A stretch of 64,000 nt of DNA. It comes from Streptomyces brasiliensis (GTDB lineage: Bacteria > Actinomycetota > Actinomycetes > Streptomycetales > Streptomycetaceae). A program made the translations under genes and the position numbers. Shown one piece after another: positions 15,640 to 24,289 of this stretch. Every line of letters starts with the position of its first letter. Position 1 is the first letter of the stretch. The DNA lies in NCBI RefSeq assembly GCF_014647875.1, contig NZ_BMQA01000021.1, forward strand, positions 58,846 to 122,845, in the 5' to 3' direction. The notes beneath the pieces are model-generated. The model saw only the letters and a list, made by a program, of their open reading frames with translations, had not been told where the DNA came from and made no database searches.

Positions 15640-17421
15640 ATGTCGCGCATACGCTCTGTCGCCACCTCCGCGCTGGGGGTAAACCGCCGTACCGTCCTCG
15701 CCGCCGCCGGGGCGGTGTCGGTCTCCGCGGGCGTCGGCTACGCCCTGCGGCCCACCGACAGCGAGGCCGCCACCCCCGCACCCACCACCTCCGAGGCGCC
15801 CGCCGCCAACTCCTCCCCTCAGTCCCGGCTTCGCTCGACCGGGGCTCCGGCCGCTCCGCTCGCCCCCTACACCAAGGGCACGACGCTCGCCTCCGTCTCC
15901 GCACCGCAGGGCAGCTCCGGCTACCGCCGCCTGGCCGACGGCCCCGGCTGGAAGCGTGTCGTGCGCGGTGACCTGGCCGCCGCCAAGTCCGGCCGGGAGA
16001 ACCGCCGTTCGCCCATCGCCGCGTTCGTGCAGTTCACCGACCTGCACCTGATGGACGTCCAGCACCCGCTGCGCCTGGAGTTCCTGCGCTCCACCGACCC
16101 GCACGCCTGGCGCCCGCAGGAGGCGCTCACCGTGCACGGTGCCGTCTCGCTCGTCGAGCGGGTCAACGCGCTGCGGGGTGCCCCCGTCACCGGCGCCCCG
16201 CTGCACTTCGTCATGACCACCGGCGACAACACCGACAACAACGCCCACTCCGAGCTGGAGTGGTACATGAAGATCATGAGCGGCGGCCGCATCACGCCCA
16301 ACTCCGGTGACGCGCGGCACTACGAGGGCGTGCAGAACAGCGGCCTCAAGCTGTTCTGGCAGCCCGACTCGACCACGCGCGACGGCGACAAGGCGCTCGG
16401 ATTCCCGCATCTGAACGGCTATTTGGCCGCCGCGATCCGCGAGGTCCGCAGCCCCGGCCTCAACCTGCCCTGGTACTCCACCGTCGGCAACCACGACGCC
16501 CTGCCGCTCGGCTGCTACGGCCACGGCGACTCCTGGCTCGCCGAGTTCGCCATGGGCGGCAAGAAGCTGATGAACCTCTCCGCGTCCGAGGCGAAGAAGC
16601 TCCAGGACGCCATCAAGAACGCCACCGACCCCAAGGGCGTGGGCTTCCGGGACCTGCTCAAGGCGCACGCCCGCGACATGCGGTCCGTCACGCCCGACGA
16701 GAGGCGTGCCCCCTACACCGCCGCCGACTACCTCAAGGCCCACCTCGACCCGGCCTACCAGGGCGTCGGCCCGGCCGGCCACGGCTACTCGACGGCCAAC
16801 CTGGACGCCGGCACCCAGTACTACGCCTTCCGCATCTCCGACGACGTGATCGGCATCAGCCTGGACACCACCGACGCGGGCGGCCACTACGAGGGCTCCA
16901 TCGGCACCGCCCAGCTGAAGTGGCTCGAGAAGACGCTGCGGGACAACAAGGACTCGTACGCGATCGTCTTCAGCCACCACACCAGCAAGACGATGACCAA
17001 CACCCGCCCGGACCCGGCCCGCCCCGGCGAGCGGCGCCACAACGGCTCCGAGGTGGTGTCCGTGCTGGGCGCCCACGCCAACGTGCTGGCCTGGGTGAAC
17101 GGCCACATCCACCGCAACGACATCACCCCGCACAGCGCCTCCGACGGCCGCTCCTTCTGGGAGATCTCCACCGCCTCCCACGTCGACTACCCGCAGCTGG
17201 CCCGGGTGATCGAGGTGGTGGACAACAAGGACGGCACGATCTCGCTGTTCACGACGCTGATCGAGGCGGCCGCCCCGCACCGCACGGACTTCGCGGACCT
17301 CTCCCAGACGGGCCTCGCGGCCCTGTACCGCGAGCTGTCCTTCAACGCTCCGGGGGCCAGCGACAAGCTGGCGGGGCACGCGGCGGACCGCAACACGGAG
17401 CTGGTGCTGAAGAAGGGCTGA
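15640..17421 (+). CDS. Tat-exported metallophosphoesterase (TIGR03767 type)
   Basis: Encodes 593 residues. The N-terminus has a twin-arginine signal: NRRTVLAAAGAVSVSAGVGY. Calcineurin-like phosphoesterase motifs are in order: FTDLHLMD, TTGDNTDNN, STVGNHDALP, VFSHHTSKT and NGHIHRN, which supply the two-metal site. Length and motif spacing match the actinobacterial TIGR03767 family. It acts outside the cytoplasmic membrane on an unknown phosphoester substrate. The ATG at 15640 is preceded by GGGGAGA. The next gene downstream, a glycosyltransferase, starts 93 bases later. Confidence 0.92.
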   Translation: MSRIRSVATSALGVNRRTVLAAAGAVSVSAGVGYALRPTDSEAATPAPTTSEAPAANSSPQSRLRSTGAPAAPLAPYTKGTTLASVSAPQGSSGYRRLADGPGWKRVVRGDLAAAKSGRENRRSPIAAFVQFTDLHLMDVQHPLRLEFLRSTDPHAWRPQEALTVHGAVSLVERVNALRGAPVTGAPLHFVMTTGDNTDNNAHSELEWYMKIMSGGRITPNSGDARHYEGVQNSGLKLFWQPDSTTRDGDKALGFPHLNGYLAAAIREVRSPGLNLPWYSTVGNHDALPLGCYGHGDSWLAEFAMGGKKLMNLSASEAKKLQDAIKNATDPKGVGFRDLLKAHARDMRSVTPDERRAPYTAADYLKAHLDPAYQGVGPAGHGYSTANLDAGTQYYAFRISDDVIGISLDTTDAGGHYEGSIGTAQLKWLEKTLRDNKDSYAIVFSHHTSKTMTNTRPDPARPGERRHNGSEVVSVLGAHANVLAWVNGHIHRNDITPHSASDGRSFWEISTASHVDYPQLARVIEVVDNKDGTISLFTTLIEAAAPHRTDFADLSQTGLAALYRELSFNAPGASDKLAGHAADRNTELVLKKG

Positions 17422-17514
17422 AAAACGTCCCGGCCGACCCAGAACGGAAGCATCCAGTTCATTGGCCCGTAACGTCTGTACCGCCTCATATCGGCTAACC
17501 CGCTGTTCACGGGG

Positions 17515-18783
17515 ATGGCTCGATTCATGTGCAAGGCGGGTGGTCGTGTGCGCGCGAGGCACGGACTGCGTGTGCTCTCGGTCTACGAGGGATTCTTCTC
17601 CGGCGGAGCCCGGATGGTCCACAGTGACGTCGTCCTGGGACTGGTCGAGGGCGGCCAGTCCCACCAGGTGCTCAGCATCCATGGCGAGGTGCGCCGCGAG
17701 GCCGCCCGGCAGCGGATGGAGGACGACGCCTGCTACCGCGCGCTCACGGCAGGCGGCGTCGGCGTCACCTCCCTGGACCGCAGCGCAGGGCTGGTCGACG
17801 GGTCCGTCGCGGCGTCGGTTTTCAGCGGGCCCGAGCTGGCCGAAACCGCCCGTGCCATGGCGGGGGCGGACGTGCTCCTCTCCCTCAAGGAGCAACCCCT
17901 GGCCCTGCTGAACCAGGCAGGGCTCCCGCGCCGCCCGGTGGTCGTATGCCTCCACCGCTCCGACCCCGAGAACCAGGGCCCGGCACTGGACGAGCTGAAG
18001 GCGGCGATCGCGGACGGCACGGTCGTGGCATGCGTGTGCTGTGCCGAGTCGACGCGGGACGCGTACGCGGCCGCGGGGATCCCGGCCGAACTGCTCCACG
18101 TCATACCGAACGGCGTCGACCTGCTGCGGTTCCGGCCTGACCCGGCGGTGCGGCTCGCGTTCCGGTCGTCCCTCGGCATCACGGCCGGCGCTCCCGTGAT
18201 CGTCTTCGCCGCCCGGTACGCCACGATGAAGAACGTCCCGCTCTTCCTGCGGGCGGCACGGGCCTGGCTCGGCCGCGAGGGCGGCGGACACGTGCTGATG
18301 TGCGGCGCGGGCATGACGGACGCCAACCCGTCCCTGCGGGCCGACATCGAGATCGCGTTCCACGGGGACCGGGACCTGGCCGAGCGGGTGCATCTGCTGG
18401 GGGTACGGCGCGACATGGAGGCCGTGCACGCCGGCTCCGACGTCGTCGCGCTCACCTCGTCCACCGGCGAGGCGGCGCCCCTGTGTCTGATCGAGGGCAT
18501 GATGTGCGGCGCCGTCCCGGTGACGACGGACGTCGGCGACAGCGCGGCGATCGTCACGGGCCACGGCTTCGTCACCCCGCCGGACCCCGGCGCCATCGCG
18601 CTCGCGTGGTCGGCGGCGATCGCCGGCCGCGAGGAACTCGCCCCTGCCCTGGCCGCCGCCCGCGAGCGCTTCAGCCGTACGAGGATGATCGCGGCGCACG
18701 CCACGCTGCTCGACGGGGTGCACGCCTCCAGCACCGGCCGGTCGAGCGACGAGCTCAGTCCGGACCTCGGCGGGCAGGTGTAG
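17515..18783 (+). CDS. Glycosyltransferase family 4 type
   Basis: Encodes 422 residues with a GT-B fold. The N-terminal domain starts LRVLSVYEGFFSGGARMVHS. The C-terminal donor-binding domain contains VIPNGVDLLRFRPD, FAARYATMKNVPLFLRAA and VHLLGVRRDMEAVHAGSDV. The EX7E motif EAAPLCLIE is typical of retaining GT4 enzymes. The donor and acceptor sugars are unknown. No other sugar-pathway gene is adjacent except a phosphoesterase upstream. The start ATG at 17515 could instead be 17527 or an internal GTG, because the first 20 residues are not conserved in character. Confidence 0.88.
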   Translation: MARFMCKAGGRVRARHGLRVLSVYEGFFSGGARMVHSDVVLGLVEGGQSHQVLSIHGEVRREAARQRMEDDACYRALTAGGVGVTSLDRSAGLVDGSVAASVFSGPELAETARAMAGADVLLSLKEQPLALLNQAGLPRRPVVVCLHRSDPENQGPALDELKAAIADGTVVACVCCAESTRDAYAAAGIPAELLHVIPNGVDLLRFRPDPAVRLAFRSSLGITAGAPVIVFAARYATMKNVPLFLRAARAWLGREGGGHVLMCGAGMTDANPSLRADIEIAFHGDRDLAERVHLLGVRRDMEAVHAGSDVVALTSSTGEAAPLCLIEGMMCGAVPVTTDVGDSAAIVTGHGFVTPPDPGAIALAWSAAIAGREELAPALAAARERFSRTRMIAAHATLLDGVHASSTGRSSDELSPDLGGQV

Positions 18784-18824
18784 GGGGACCCGGTCGGGAC
18801 CGTGGTCCCGGTCCCGGCGGATGC

Positions 18825-19040
18825 TCAGCGCGCGGAGAGCTCGGAGAAGAACTCCTGCAGCAGTCGCACGGAGGCGTCGGGGTCCTGGGGCATCCATCCG
18901 TGCCCGCGGCCCTGGAGCCGCACGACGCGCGCCCGCCCGGTGTGCCGTACGGCTGGACAGGGTGTCGTCGTCGAACGGGTCCGCGGTAGGGACGACCACC
19001 GGACCCGGCACCTCGGCCGCGCCGGGAAGCTCGCCTCCCC
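18825..19040 (-). pseudogene. Remnant of an alpha/beta-hydrolase or PHB-depolymerase-like esterase
   Basis: The C-terminal end RLQGRGHGWMPQDPD with LLQEFFSELSAR is readable on the minus strand up to the stop at 18825. It is the catalytic-His end of an alpha/beta hydrolase. The preceding beta-strand piece, LPGAAEVPGPVVVPTADPF, lies in a different frame, so there is a frameshift and the N-terminal two-thirds is absent. Identification rests on these two pieces only. Confidence 0.5.
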
Positions 19041-19129
19041 CACGGCGGCACGCATGAAGAGGGGGCACCGGGACGCGATGTCCCGATGGCCCCTCCTCTC
19101 CCCTCCTTTGCGTCCCCGGGTGCGCGTCA

Positions 19130-20167
19130 CTACCGGGGCAGGACCACCACGTACGCTGCGGGTTCGCGGTCGTTCGCGGCCATGAGGGCCGTGCGGGTCA
19201 CCGCCGCCTGCTCCTCCATCGCGTGCCGCAGCTTCTTCGGGGTCACGTACACGACCGTGATGCCCAGGCGTTCCAGGTGCTCGCGCTTGCGGGCGTACTC
19301 CGACCACAGGGCGTCCTCGTCCTGGCGCGGGGCCCGCGTGTCCAGTTCCATCGCCACCGCCTGGTCCGGCCAGTACGCGTCGACGCCGCCGAGGTGCGGG
19401 CCGCCCGGCAGGCGCAGGTCGACGTTCCAGATCGGTTCCGGGAGGCCGTACTCGCGCACCATCCGGTAGAGGTGGTCCTCCGCCCGTGCCCGGCCCTCCG
19501 CCACCAGGGAGTCGACCGCGCCCACCACATGCGGGCGGGAAAGCAGCTTCGCCTGGGTCAACTCCCGTACCACGGCGGCCGGTTCGCAGTGGCCAGCACG
19601 GACCGTCTCCGTCATCAGACGCAGGACCGAGGCCGCGTCCGACAGCTCCGCCACCGCGTCGGCCAGGGCGCGCGGGACCGGCGCGACCGGAATGCACGTG
19701 ACCTGCCGTGGGGTGGGCATGTCCGGCGTGCGGATGATCTGGACGGTGTTCGTCGAGCGCAGCCGGCGCAGCCGCGGGACCAGGACGTCGATGCGGGCCA
19801 GGGCCGGCAGGGAGGGCGCCGACGAGAAGCCGTACAGGGCCAGGGCCGCCAGGCCTGTGATCATCGCCTCCGGGTACGGCGAGCGGTGCCGGCCCTCCGG
19901 GCGGGTCTGGGCCGGCACCCCCACCGTCGACTGGCGCGTGGCGTACAGCAGCGCCGCGTGCAGACGCTCCTCGCTGGTCGGCGGGCCGGGGTGGAGCAGG
20001 ATCACGTGGGGGAGGATCTGCTGCCAGGGCCCGCCGGGGCGGCACTGCTCGTTCAGCTCGGCCGTCGAGACGCCGTGGGAGCGCAGCTGCCCGGTCGTGA
20101 GCACGCCGCCGTGGCTGTCGTCGAGCTCGCGGAGGGGGCGGGGGGAGAGCGGGGTGTTGTGGGTCAT
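19130..20167 (-). CDS. AbiEi-like winged-helix protein with nuclease-fold C-terminus
   Basis: Encodes 345 residues. Residues 10-60 (LRELDDSHGGVLTTGQLRSH, then GVSTAELNEQCRPGGPWQQI) are a winged-helix region like that of AbiEi antitoxin-domain proteins. The C-terminal 100 residues contain GGVDAYWPDQAVAMELD, then KREHLERLGITVVYVTP. That is the D-x(n)-E-x-D pattern and following strand of a Vsr/DUF559-type PD-(D/E)xK fold. I chose the ATG at 20167 (MTHNTPLSPR) because upstream residues are low-quality. No AbiEii-like toxin is adjacent. Proteins of this arrangement are frequent single genes in actinomycetes, and their function is not known. Confidence 0.75.
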   Translation of the reverse strand: MTHNTPLSPRPLRELDDSHGGVLTTGQLRSHGVSTAELNEQCRPGGPWQQILPHVILLHPGPPTSEERLHAALLYATRQSTVGVPAQTRPEGRHRSPYPEAMITGLAALALYGFSSAPSLPALARIDVLVPRLRRLRSTNTVQIIRTPDMPTPRQVTCIPVAPVPRALADAVAELSDAASVLRLMTETVRAGHCEPAAVVRELTQAKLLSRPHVVGAVDSLVAEGRARAEDHLYRMVREYGLPEPIWNVDLRLPGGPHLGGVDAYWPDQAVAMELDTRAPRQDEDALWSEYARKREHLERLGITVVYVTPKKLRHAMEEQAAVTRTALMAANDREPAAYVVVLPR

Positions 20168-20345
20168 GCCCACCCGATTCCCGCGCCCGATCCGCCCTTT
20201 AACCGCTGTTACACGCTCGTCGACAAAGACGGACAAGGCCGCACTAAAGGACGGGTGTTCGGATGCCGAGTAGGGCGGAGAAACCCCTGGTCCGTCTGGG
20301 TGCGGACCAGGGGTTACGGCTCCTATTGCCTGAATTCCGTAACGG

Positions 20346-22964
20346 TCACGGACGGGCCGAGCTTTGGCCAGAGGTGGTGGCCCCAGCGTCACAGGCCTGT
20401 CCGCGCAGCGACCGGGCGAGGTCGTCATGCGCCTCCAGGACCAGCCGGCGCAGCGCCGGGGCGGCCCCCTCGTGGGACGTGAGCCACGCGTCCGCCGCGT
20501 CCAGCGTCTCCTGGTCGTCCTGGTAGGCCGGGAACAGGCCCCGGACCACGTCCATGCCGATCTGGATCGACCGCTCCGACCACACCCGCTCGATCGCCGC
20601 GAAGTACTTCTCCGTGTACGGCGCGGTCAGTTCCCGCTGCGACGGCTGTGCGAAGCCCGCGATCGTCGCCTCGACCAGCGCGTTGGACAGCGCGTCCGAC
20701 TCCACGACCTGCGCCCAGGCCTGCGCCTTCACCGCCGCCGAGGGCCGCGCGGCCAGACAGCGGACGTGGTGGCGCTTGCCGGAGGCGGTGTCGTCGCGGG
20801 CCAGCTCCGCCGCCAGGGCCTGCTCGGCCGCGAACCCGTGCGCGGCCAGCGGCTCCAGGAACGCCCAGCGCAGCTCCTGGTCCACCTCGAGCCCGTCGAT
20901 CTTCGCCGTGCCCTCCAGCAGCCCCTGCAGCAGCTGGAAGTCGGACTCGGCCGACGCCACCGCCGCGAAGAAACGCGCCCAGGCCAGCTGGTGCTCGCTG
21001 CCCGGCTCGGCCTGCCGCAGCTCCTCCAGCGCGCCCTCGGCGACCAGCCGCTCACCGGTCGACCGCCACTCCGGCGCCGCGTAGTGCACCAGCGCCGAGT
21101 TCGCCCACGCGTGCAGCATCTGCAGCACGCCGATGTCCGACTCGCGGCCCGAGTACCGCAGCACCAGATCCACGAAGTCCCGTGCCGGCAGCAGCGCGTC
21201 GCGCGTCAGGTTCCACAGCGCCGACCAGCACAGGGCACGGGCGAGCGGATCGGTCAGCGCGCCCAGGTGGCCGCGCAGGGTCGCCAGCGAGGTCTCGTCG
21301 AGGCGGGTCTTGCAGTACGTGAGGTCGTCGTCGTTGACCAGGACCAGCTCCGGCGCCTCGGCGCCGGCCAGTTCCGGTACGACCGTGCGCGGACCGTCGA
21401 CGTCGGTCTCAGCGCGCGCGTACCGCGCCAGTTCCCCCTCCGGAGTACGGCGGTACAGACCCACCGCGACCCGGTGCGGGCGCAGCTGGGGGTGCGACTC
21501 GGGCGCCTCCTGGAGCACGGCCAGCTCGGTCACCCGGCCCTCCGCGTCGAGCAGCACCTGCGGGGTCAGCGAGTTCACCCCGGCCGTCTGCAGCCAGGAC
21601 CGCGCCCAGGCCGCCATGTCCCGGCCGCTGGTCTCCGCCAGCACCGACAGCAGATCGCCGAGGCGGGTGTTGCCGTACGCGTTCCGCTTGAAGTAGCGCC
21701 GGGCGCCCTCCAGGAACGCGTCCTGGCCGACGTACGCGACGAGCTGCTTCAGCACCGAAGCCCCCTTGGCGTACGTGATCCCGTCGAAGTTCAGCTTGGC
21801 GTCCTGCAGGTCATGGATGTCCGCCGTGACGGGGTGCGTGGACGGCAGCTGGTCGGCGCGGTACGCCCACGCCTTGCGGCGGTTGGCGAAGGTGACCCAG
21901 GCGTTCGTGAAGCGGGTCGCGCCGACGTTCGCGAACGTCCCCATGAAGTCCGCGAAGGACTCCTTCAGCCACAGGTCGTCCCACCACACCATGGTGACCA
22001 GGTCGCCGAACCACATGTGTGCCATCTCGTGCAGGATGACGTTTGCCCGGCTCTCGTACGACGCCTGCGTCACCTTGCCGCGGAAGATGTACTCCTCCCG
22101 GAAGGTCACCAGACCCGGGTTCTCCATCGCGCCCAGGTTGTACTCGGGCACGAACGCCTGGTCGTACTTCCCGAACGGGTACGGGTAGTCGAAGTGGTCG
22201 TGGAAGAAGTCCAGGCCCTGCTTGGTGATCAGGAAGACGTCGTCGGCGTCGAAGTACGGCGCGAGGCCCTTGCGGCACAGGGCGCCGAGCGGGATCTCCA
22301 GCTTCGTGCCGTCCTCGAAGGTGCGCTCGTAGGAGTCGGTCACGTAGTGGTACGGGCCCGCCACCACGCAGGTGATGTACGTCGAGATCGGCTTCGTCTC
22401 CGCGAACCGCCAGATCCCGTCGGTGAGTTCGCCCTCCCCGTTGCTCCACACCGTCCAGCCCTCCGGCGCCCGTACCTCGAAGCGGAACGGTGCCTTGAGG
22501 TCGGGCTGCTCGAAGCCCGCGAAGACCCGGCGGGAGTCGGCCGGCTCGTACTGCGTGTAGAGGTATACTTCGCCGTCCTCCGGGTCGACGAAGCGGTGCA
22601 TGCCCTCACCGGTGCGCGAGTAGGCGCACTGGGCGTCGACGACCAGCTCGTTCTCGGCGGCCAGGTTCTCCAGCGTGATCCGGGAGCCGTCGAAGACCTC
22701 GCCGGGGTCGAGGTCCCGGCCGTTGAGCGAGACGGCGGTGACGCTCGGCGCGATCAGGTCGGCGAAGCTCGACGCACCAGGCTCGCTGCACCGGAACCGC
22801 AGCGTGGTGACCGAGCGGAACGTGCGCGGCTCGCCTGGCTGGGCCTGCGGTTCCCCGTCGCCGCCGACGGCGGACCGCAGGTCCAGGGACACGTCGTACC
22901 CGTCGACCGACAGCAGGGCGGCCCGCTCCCGGGCCTCGTCGCGGGACAGATTCTCACCGGGCAC
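20346..22964 (-). CDS. pepN: Aminopeptidase N (M1), second copy
   Basis: Encodes about 872 residues, a paralogue of the protein at 2065-4647. It has GAMEN (LGAMENPGLVTF), zinc ligands HEMAHMWFGDLVT and the downstream Glu in LKESFAD, so it should be active. Its C-terminal helical domain is full length. I chose the GTG at 22964: GAGGGA then lies about 8 bases upstream, and the start MPGENLSRDEARER aligns with MPGTNLTREEAQQR of the paralogue. The GTG at 22973 would abut the ribosome site. It differs from the first copy by longer loops near residues 30-40 (DGEPQAQPGEP). The role is cytoplasmic peptide turnover. Confidence 0.94.
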   Translation of the reverse strand: MPGENLSRDEARERAALLSVDGYDVSLDLRSAVGGDGEPQAQPGEPRTFRSVTTLRFRCSEPGASSFADLIAPSVTAVSLNGRDLDPGEVFDGSRITLENLAAENELVVDAQCAYSRTGEGMHRFVDPEDGEVYLYTQYEPADSRRVFAGFEQPDLKAPFRFEVRAPEGWTVWSNGEGELTDGIWRFAETKPISTYITCVVAGPYHYVTDSYERTFEDGTKLEIPLGALCRKGLAPYFDADDVFLITKQGLDFFHDHFDYPYPFGKYDQAFVPEYNLGAMENPGLVTFREEYIFRGKVTQASYESRANVILHEMAHMWFGDLVTMVWWDDLWLKESFADFMGTFANVGATRFTNAWVTFANRRKAWAYRADQLPSTHPVTADIHDLQDAKLNFDGITYAKGASVLKQLVAYVGQDAFLEGARRYFKRNAYGNTRLGDLLSVLAETSGRDMAAWARSWLQTAGVNSLTPQVLLDAEGRVTELAVLQEAPESHPQLRPHRVAVGLYRRTPEGELARYARAETDVDGPRTVVPELAGAEAPELVLVNDDDLTYCKTRLDETSLATLRGHLGALTDPLARALCWSALWNLTRDALLPARDFVDLVLRYSGRESDIGVLQMLHAWANSALVHYAAPEWRSTGERLVAEGALEELRQAEPGSEHQLAWARFFAAVASAESDFQLLQGLLEGTAKIDGLEVDQELRWAFLEPLAAHGFAAEQALAAELARDDTASGKRHHVRCLAARPSAAVKAQAWAQVVESDALSNALVEATIAGFAQPSQRELTAPYTEKYFAAIERVWSERSIQIGMDVVRGLFPAYQDDQETLDAADAWLTSHEGAAPALRRLVLEAHDDLARSLRGQACDAGATTSGQSSARP

Positions 22965-23107
22965 GGGCGGCACTCCCTCATGGTCGCGATACGGGTGATC
23001 AGGACCGATCCTCCCATGTGCCCCTGATAGGGGGCAGCCGGGAATGGGACGCCCGGGCGCGGCGTTGCCCGCTGAAAAGATTGCTTTACCGCTCGCTGAG
23101 GAGAGCC

Positions 23108-23773
23108 ATGCCCGAGACGACCGCGACCAGTTCCGGCAAGACCCCCGTCGACTTCTGGTTCGACCCGCTGTGCCCCTGGGCCTGGATGACCTCCCGCTGG
23201 GTGCTCGAAGTGGAGAAGGTCCGGGACATCGAGGTCCACTGGCACATCATGAGCCTGGCCGTGCTGAACGAGAACAAGCTGGACCAGCTGCCCGACGAGT
23301 ACCGGGAGATGCTCTCCACCAAGGCGTGGAAGCCGGTGCGCGTGGTGACCGCCGCCTGGCAGAAGCACGGGGAGGACGTTCTCGGCCCGCTGTACACCGC
23401 GCTCGGCACCCGCATTCACAACAACGACGAGGGCGCGACCCTCGAGGCCATCGCCGGCGCCCTCGAGGACGTGGGGCTCCCCGCCGACCTGCTCGACTAC
23501 GCCGACCAGCAGGACTTCGAGTTCGACGCCGAGCTGCGCGCCTCCCACAAGGAGGGCATCGACAAGGTCGGCCAGGAGGTCGGCACCCCGGTCATCTCGG
23601 TCCCGGGCTCCGACGGCGAGCAGCTCGCCTTCTTCGGCCCGGTCGTCACCCCCGCGCCCAAGGGCGAGGAGGCGGCTCGCCTGTGGGACGGCACCCTCGC
23701 GGTCGCCTCGGTGCCGGGCTTCTACGAGATCAAGCGCACGCGCACCAAGGGTCCGGACTTCAGCAACCTGTGA
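23108..23773 (+). CDS. Mycothiol-dependent nitroreductase-like DsbA-fold protein (Rv2466c family)
   Basis: Encodes 221 residues of the DsbA/thioredoxin superfamily. The active site FDPLCPWAWMTSRW near residue 24 has CPWA, as in the Rv2466c family, which uses mycothiol as cofactor. Later segments VGTPVISVPG (cis-Pro loop) and FFGPVVTPAPKG also fit. The likely role is thiol redox or detoxification in the cytoplasm. The ATG at 23108 follows GAGGAGAG. It is divergent from pepN and ends 3 bases before a convergent zinc-ribbon gene. Confidence 0.88.
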   Translation: MPETTATSSGKTPVDFWFDPLCPWAWMTSRWVLEVEKVRDIEVHWHIMSLAVLNENKLDQLPDEYREMLSTKAWKPVRVVTAAWQKHGEDVLGPLYTALGTRIHNNDEGATLEAIAGALEDVGLPADLLDYADQQDFEFDAELRASHKEGIDKVGQEVGTPVISVPGSDGEQLAFFGPVVTPAPKGEEAARLWDGTLAVASVPGFYEIKRTRTKGPDFSNL

Positions 23774-23776
23774 GTC

Positions 23777-23983
23777 TCACGTGTCGTCCGGCGGGGGGAA
23801 GTCTCCGCCGTCCTTCCAGTTGAGGATGCGCTGGTAGCGGCGGCAGCCCTCCCGGGTGCAGCGGACGTACGCCTCGGGCGGGAAGCCCGGCTTCTCCTTC
23901 CGGACGAACGCCTTCTCCTCGGCGGTGAGCGGGCGGAACGCCTGAAGCGGTCCGCCGCAGTTCGGGCACCGTTTGAACTCCAT
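23777..23983 (-). CDS. Small zinc-ribbon protein
   Basis: Encodes 68 residues. Two Cys pairs are visible: CPNCGGPL near the N-terminus and CTREGC in the middle, spaced like a zinc ribbon. The ribbon is followed by RRYQRILNWKDGG. The ATG at 23983 gives a compact protein starting MEFKRCPNCGG. It converges with the nitroreductase-like gene. Function is unknown; nucleic-acid or protein binding is possible. Confidence 0.75.
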   Translation of the reverse strand: MEFKRCPNCGGPLQAFRPLTAEEKAFVRKEKPGFPPEAYVRCTREGCRRYQRILNWKDGGDFPPPDDT

Positions 23984-24289
23984 GCGCGCCCCCCGGCTGT
24001 CACGAAGCCCCGCCCGCGGCGGACGGATGCCCCAGTGTCGGCCCGGCTCCCACGACCGCGCCAGCCCGCGAACAGGACAGGCCCCGCGAGTCACGCCCTC
24101 GCGGGGCCAGTCCCTTCGTCGTGGTCGTGGACCTGCTCCACGACCATCCGTCTGCTCAGCGGCTCGTACGCGAGGACGCCCCAGCCCGAACCCTGCGTCG
24201 TGGCCGCGGCCTTGCGTAGCCGGCAGCGGAAAGGCCCCCGTGGCTGCACCGCGAGGGCCTTTCGGGGCGCAACCGGCCCGGGCGGAGGC
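23984..24289. other. Intergenic region with two hairpins, no convincing gene
   Basis: It holds an 11-bp hairpin (GGCCCCGCGAG 24080-24090 with 24098-24108) and a terminator-like hairpin (GAAAGGCCC 24229-24237 with GGGCCTTTC 24255-24263). The second is suitably placed to end the leftward permease transcript. A short minus-strand frame with LAYEPLSRRMVVEQVHDHDE overlaps both hairpins; I do not accept it as a gene. Confidence 0.6.

Noticed and set aside
14794..19068. Very long open frame (about 1424 codons) on the minus strand
   Set aside because: It runs antisense to the NUDIX, phosphoesterase and glycosyltransferase genes, all with clear motifs. Its Arg/Ala/Gly-rich composition is typical of GC-rich shadow frames.
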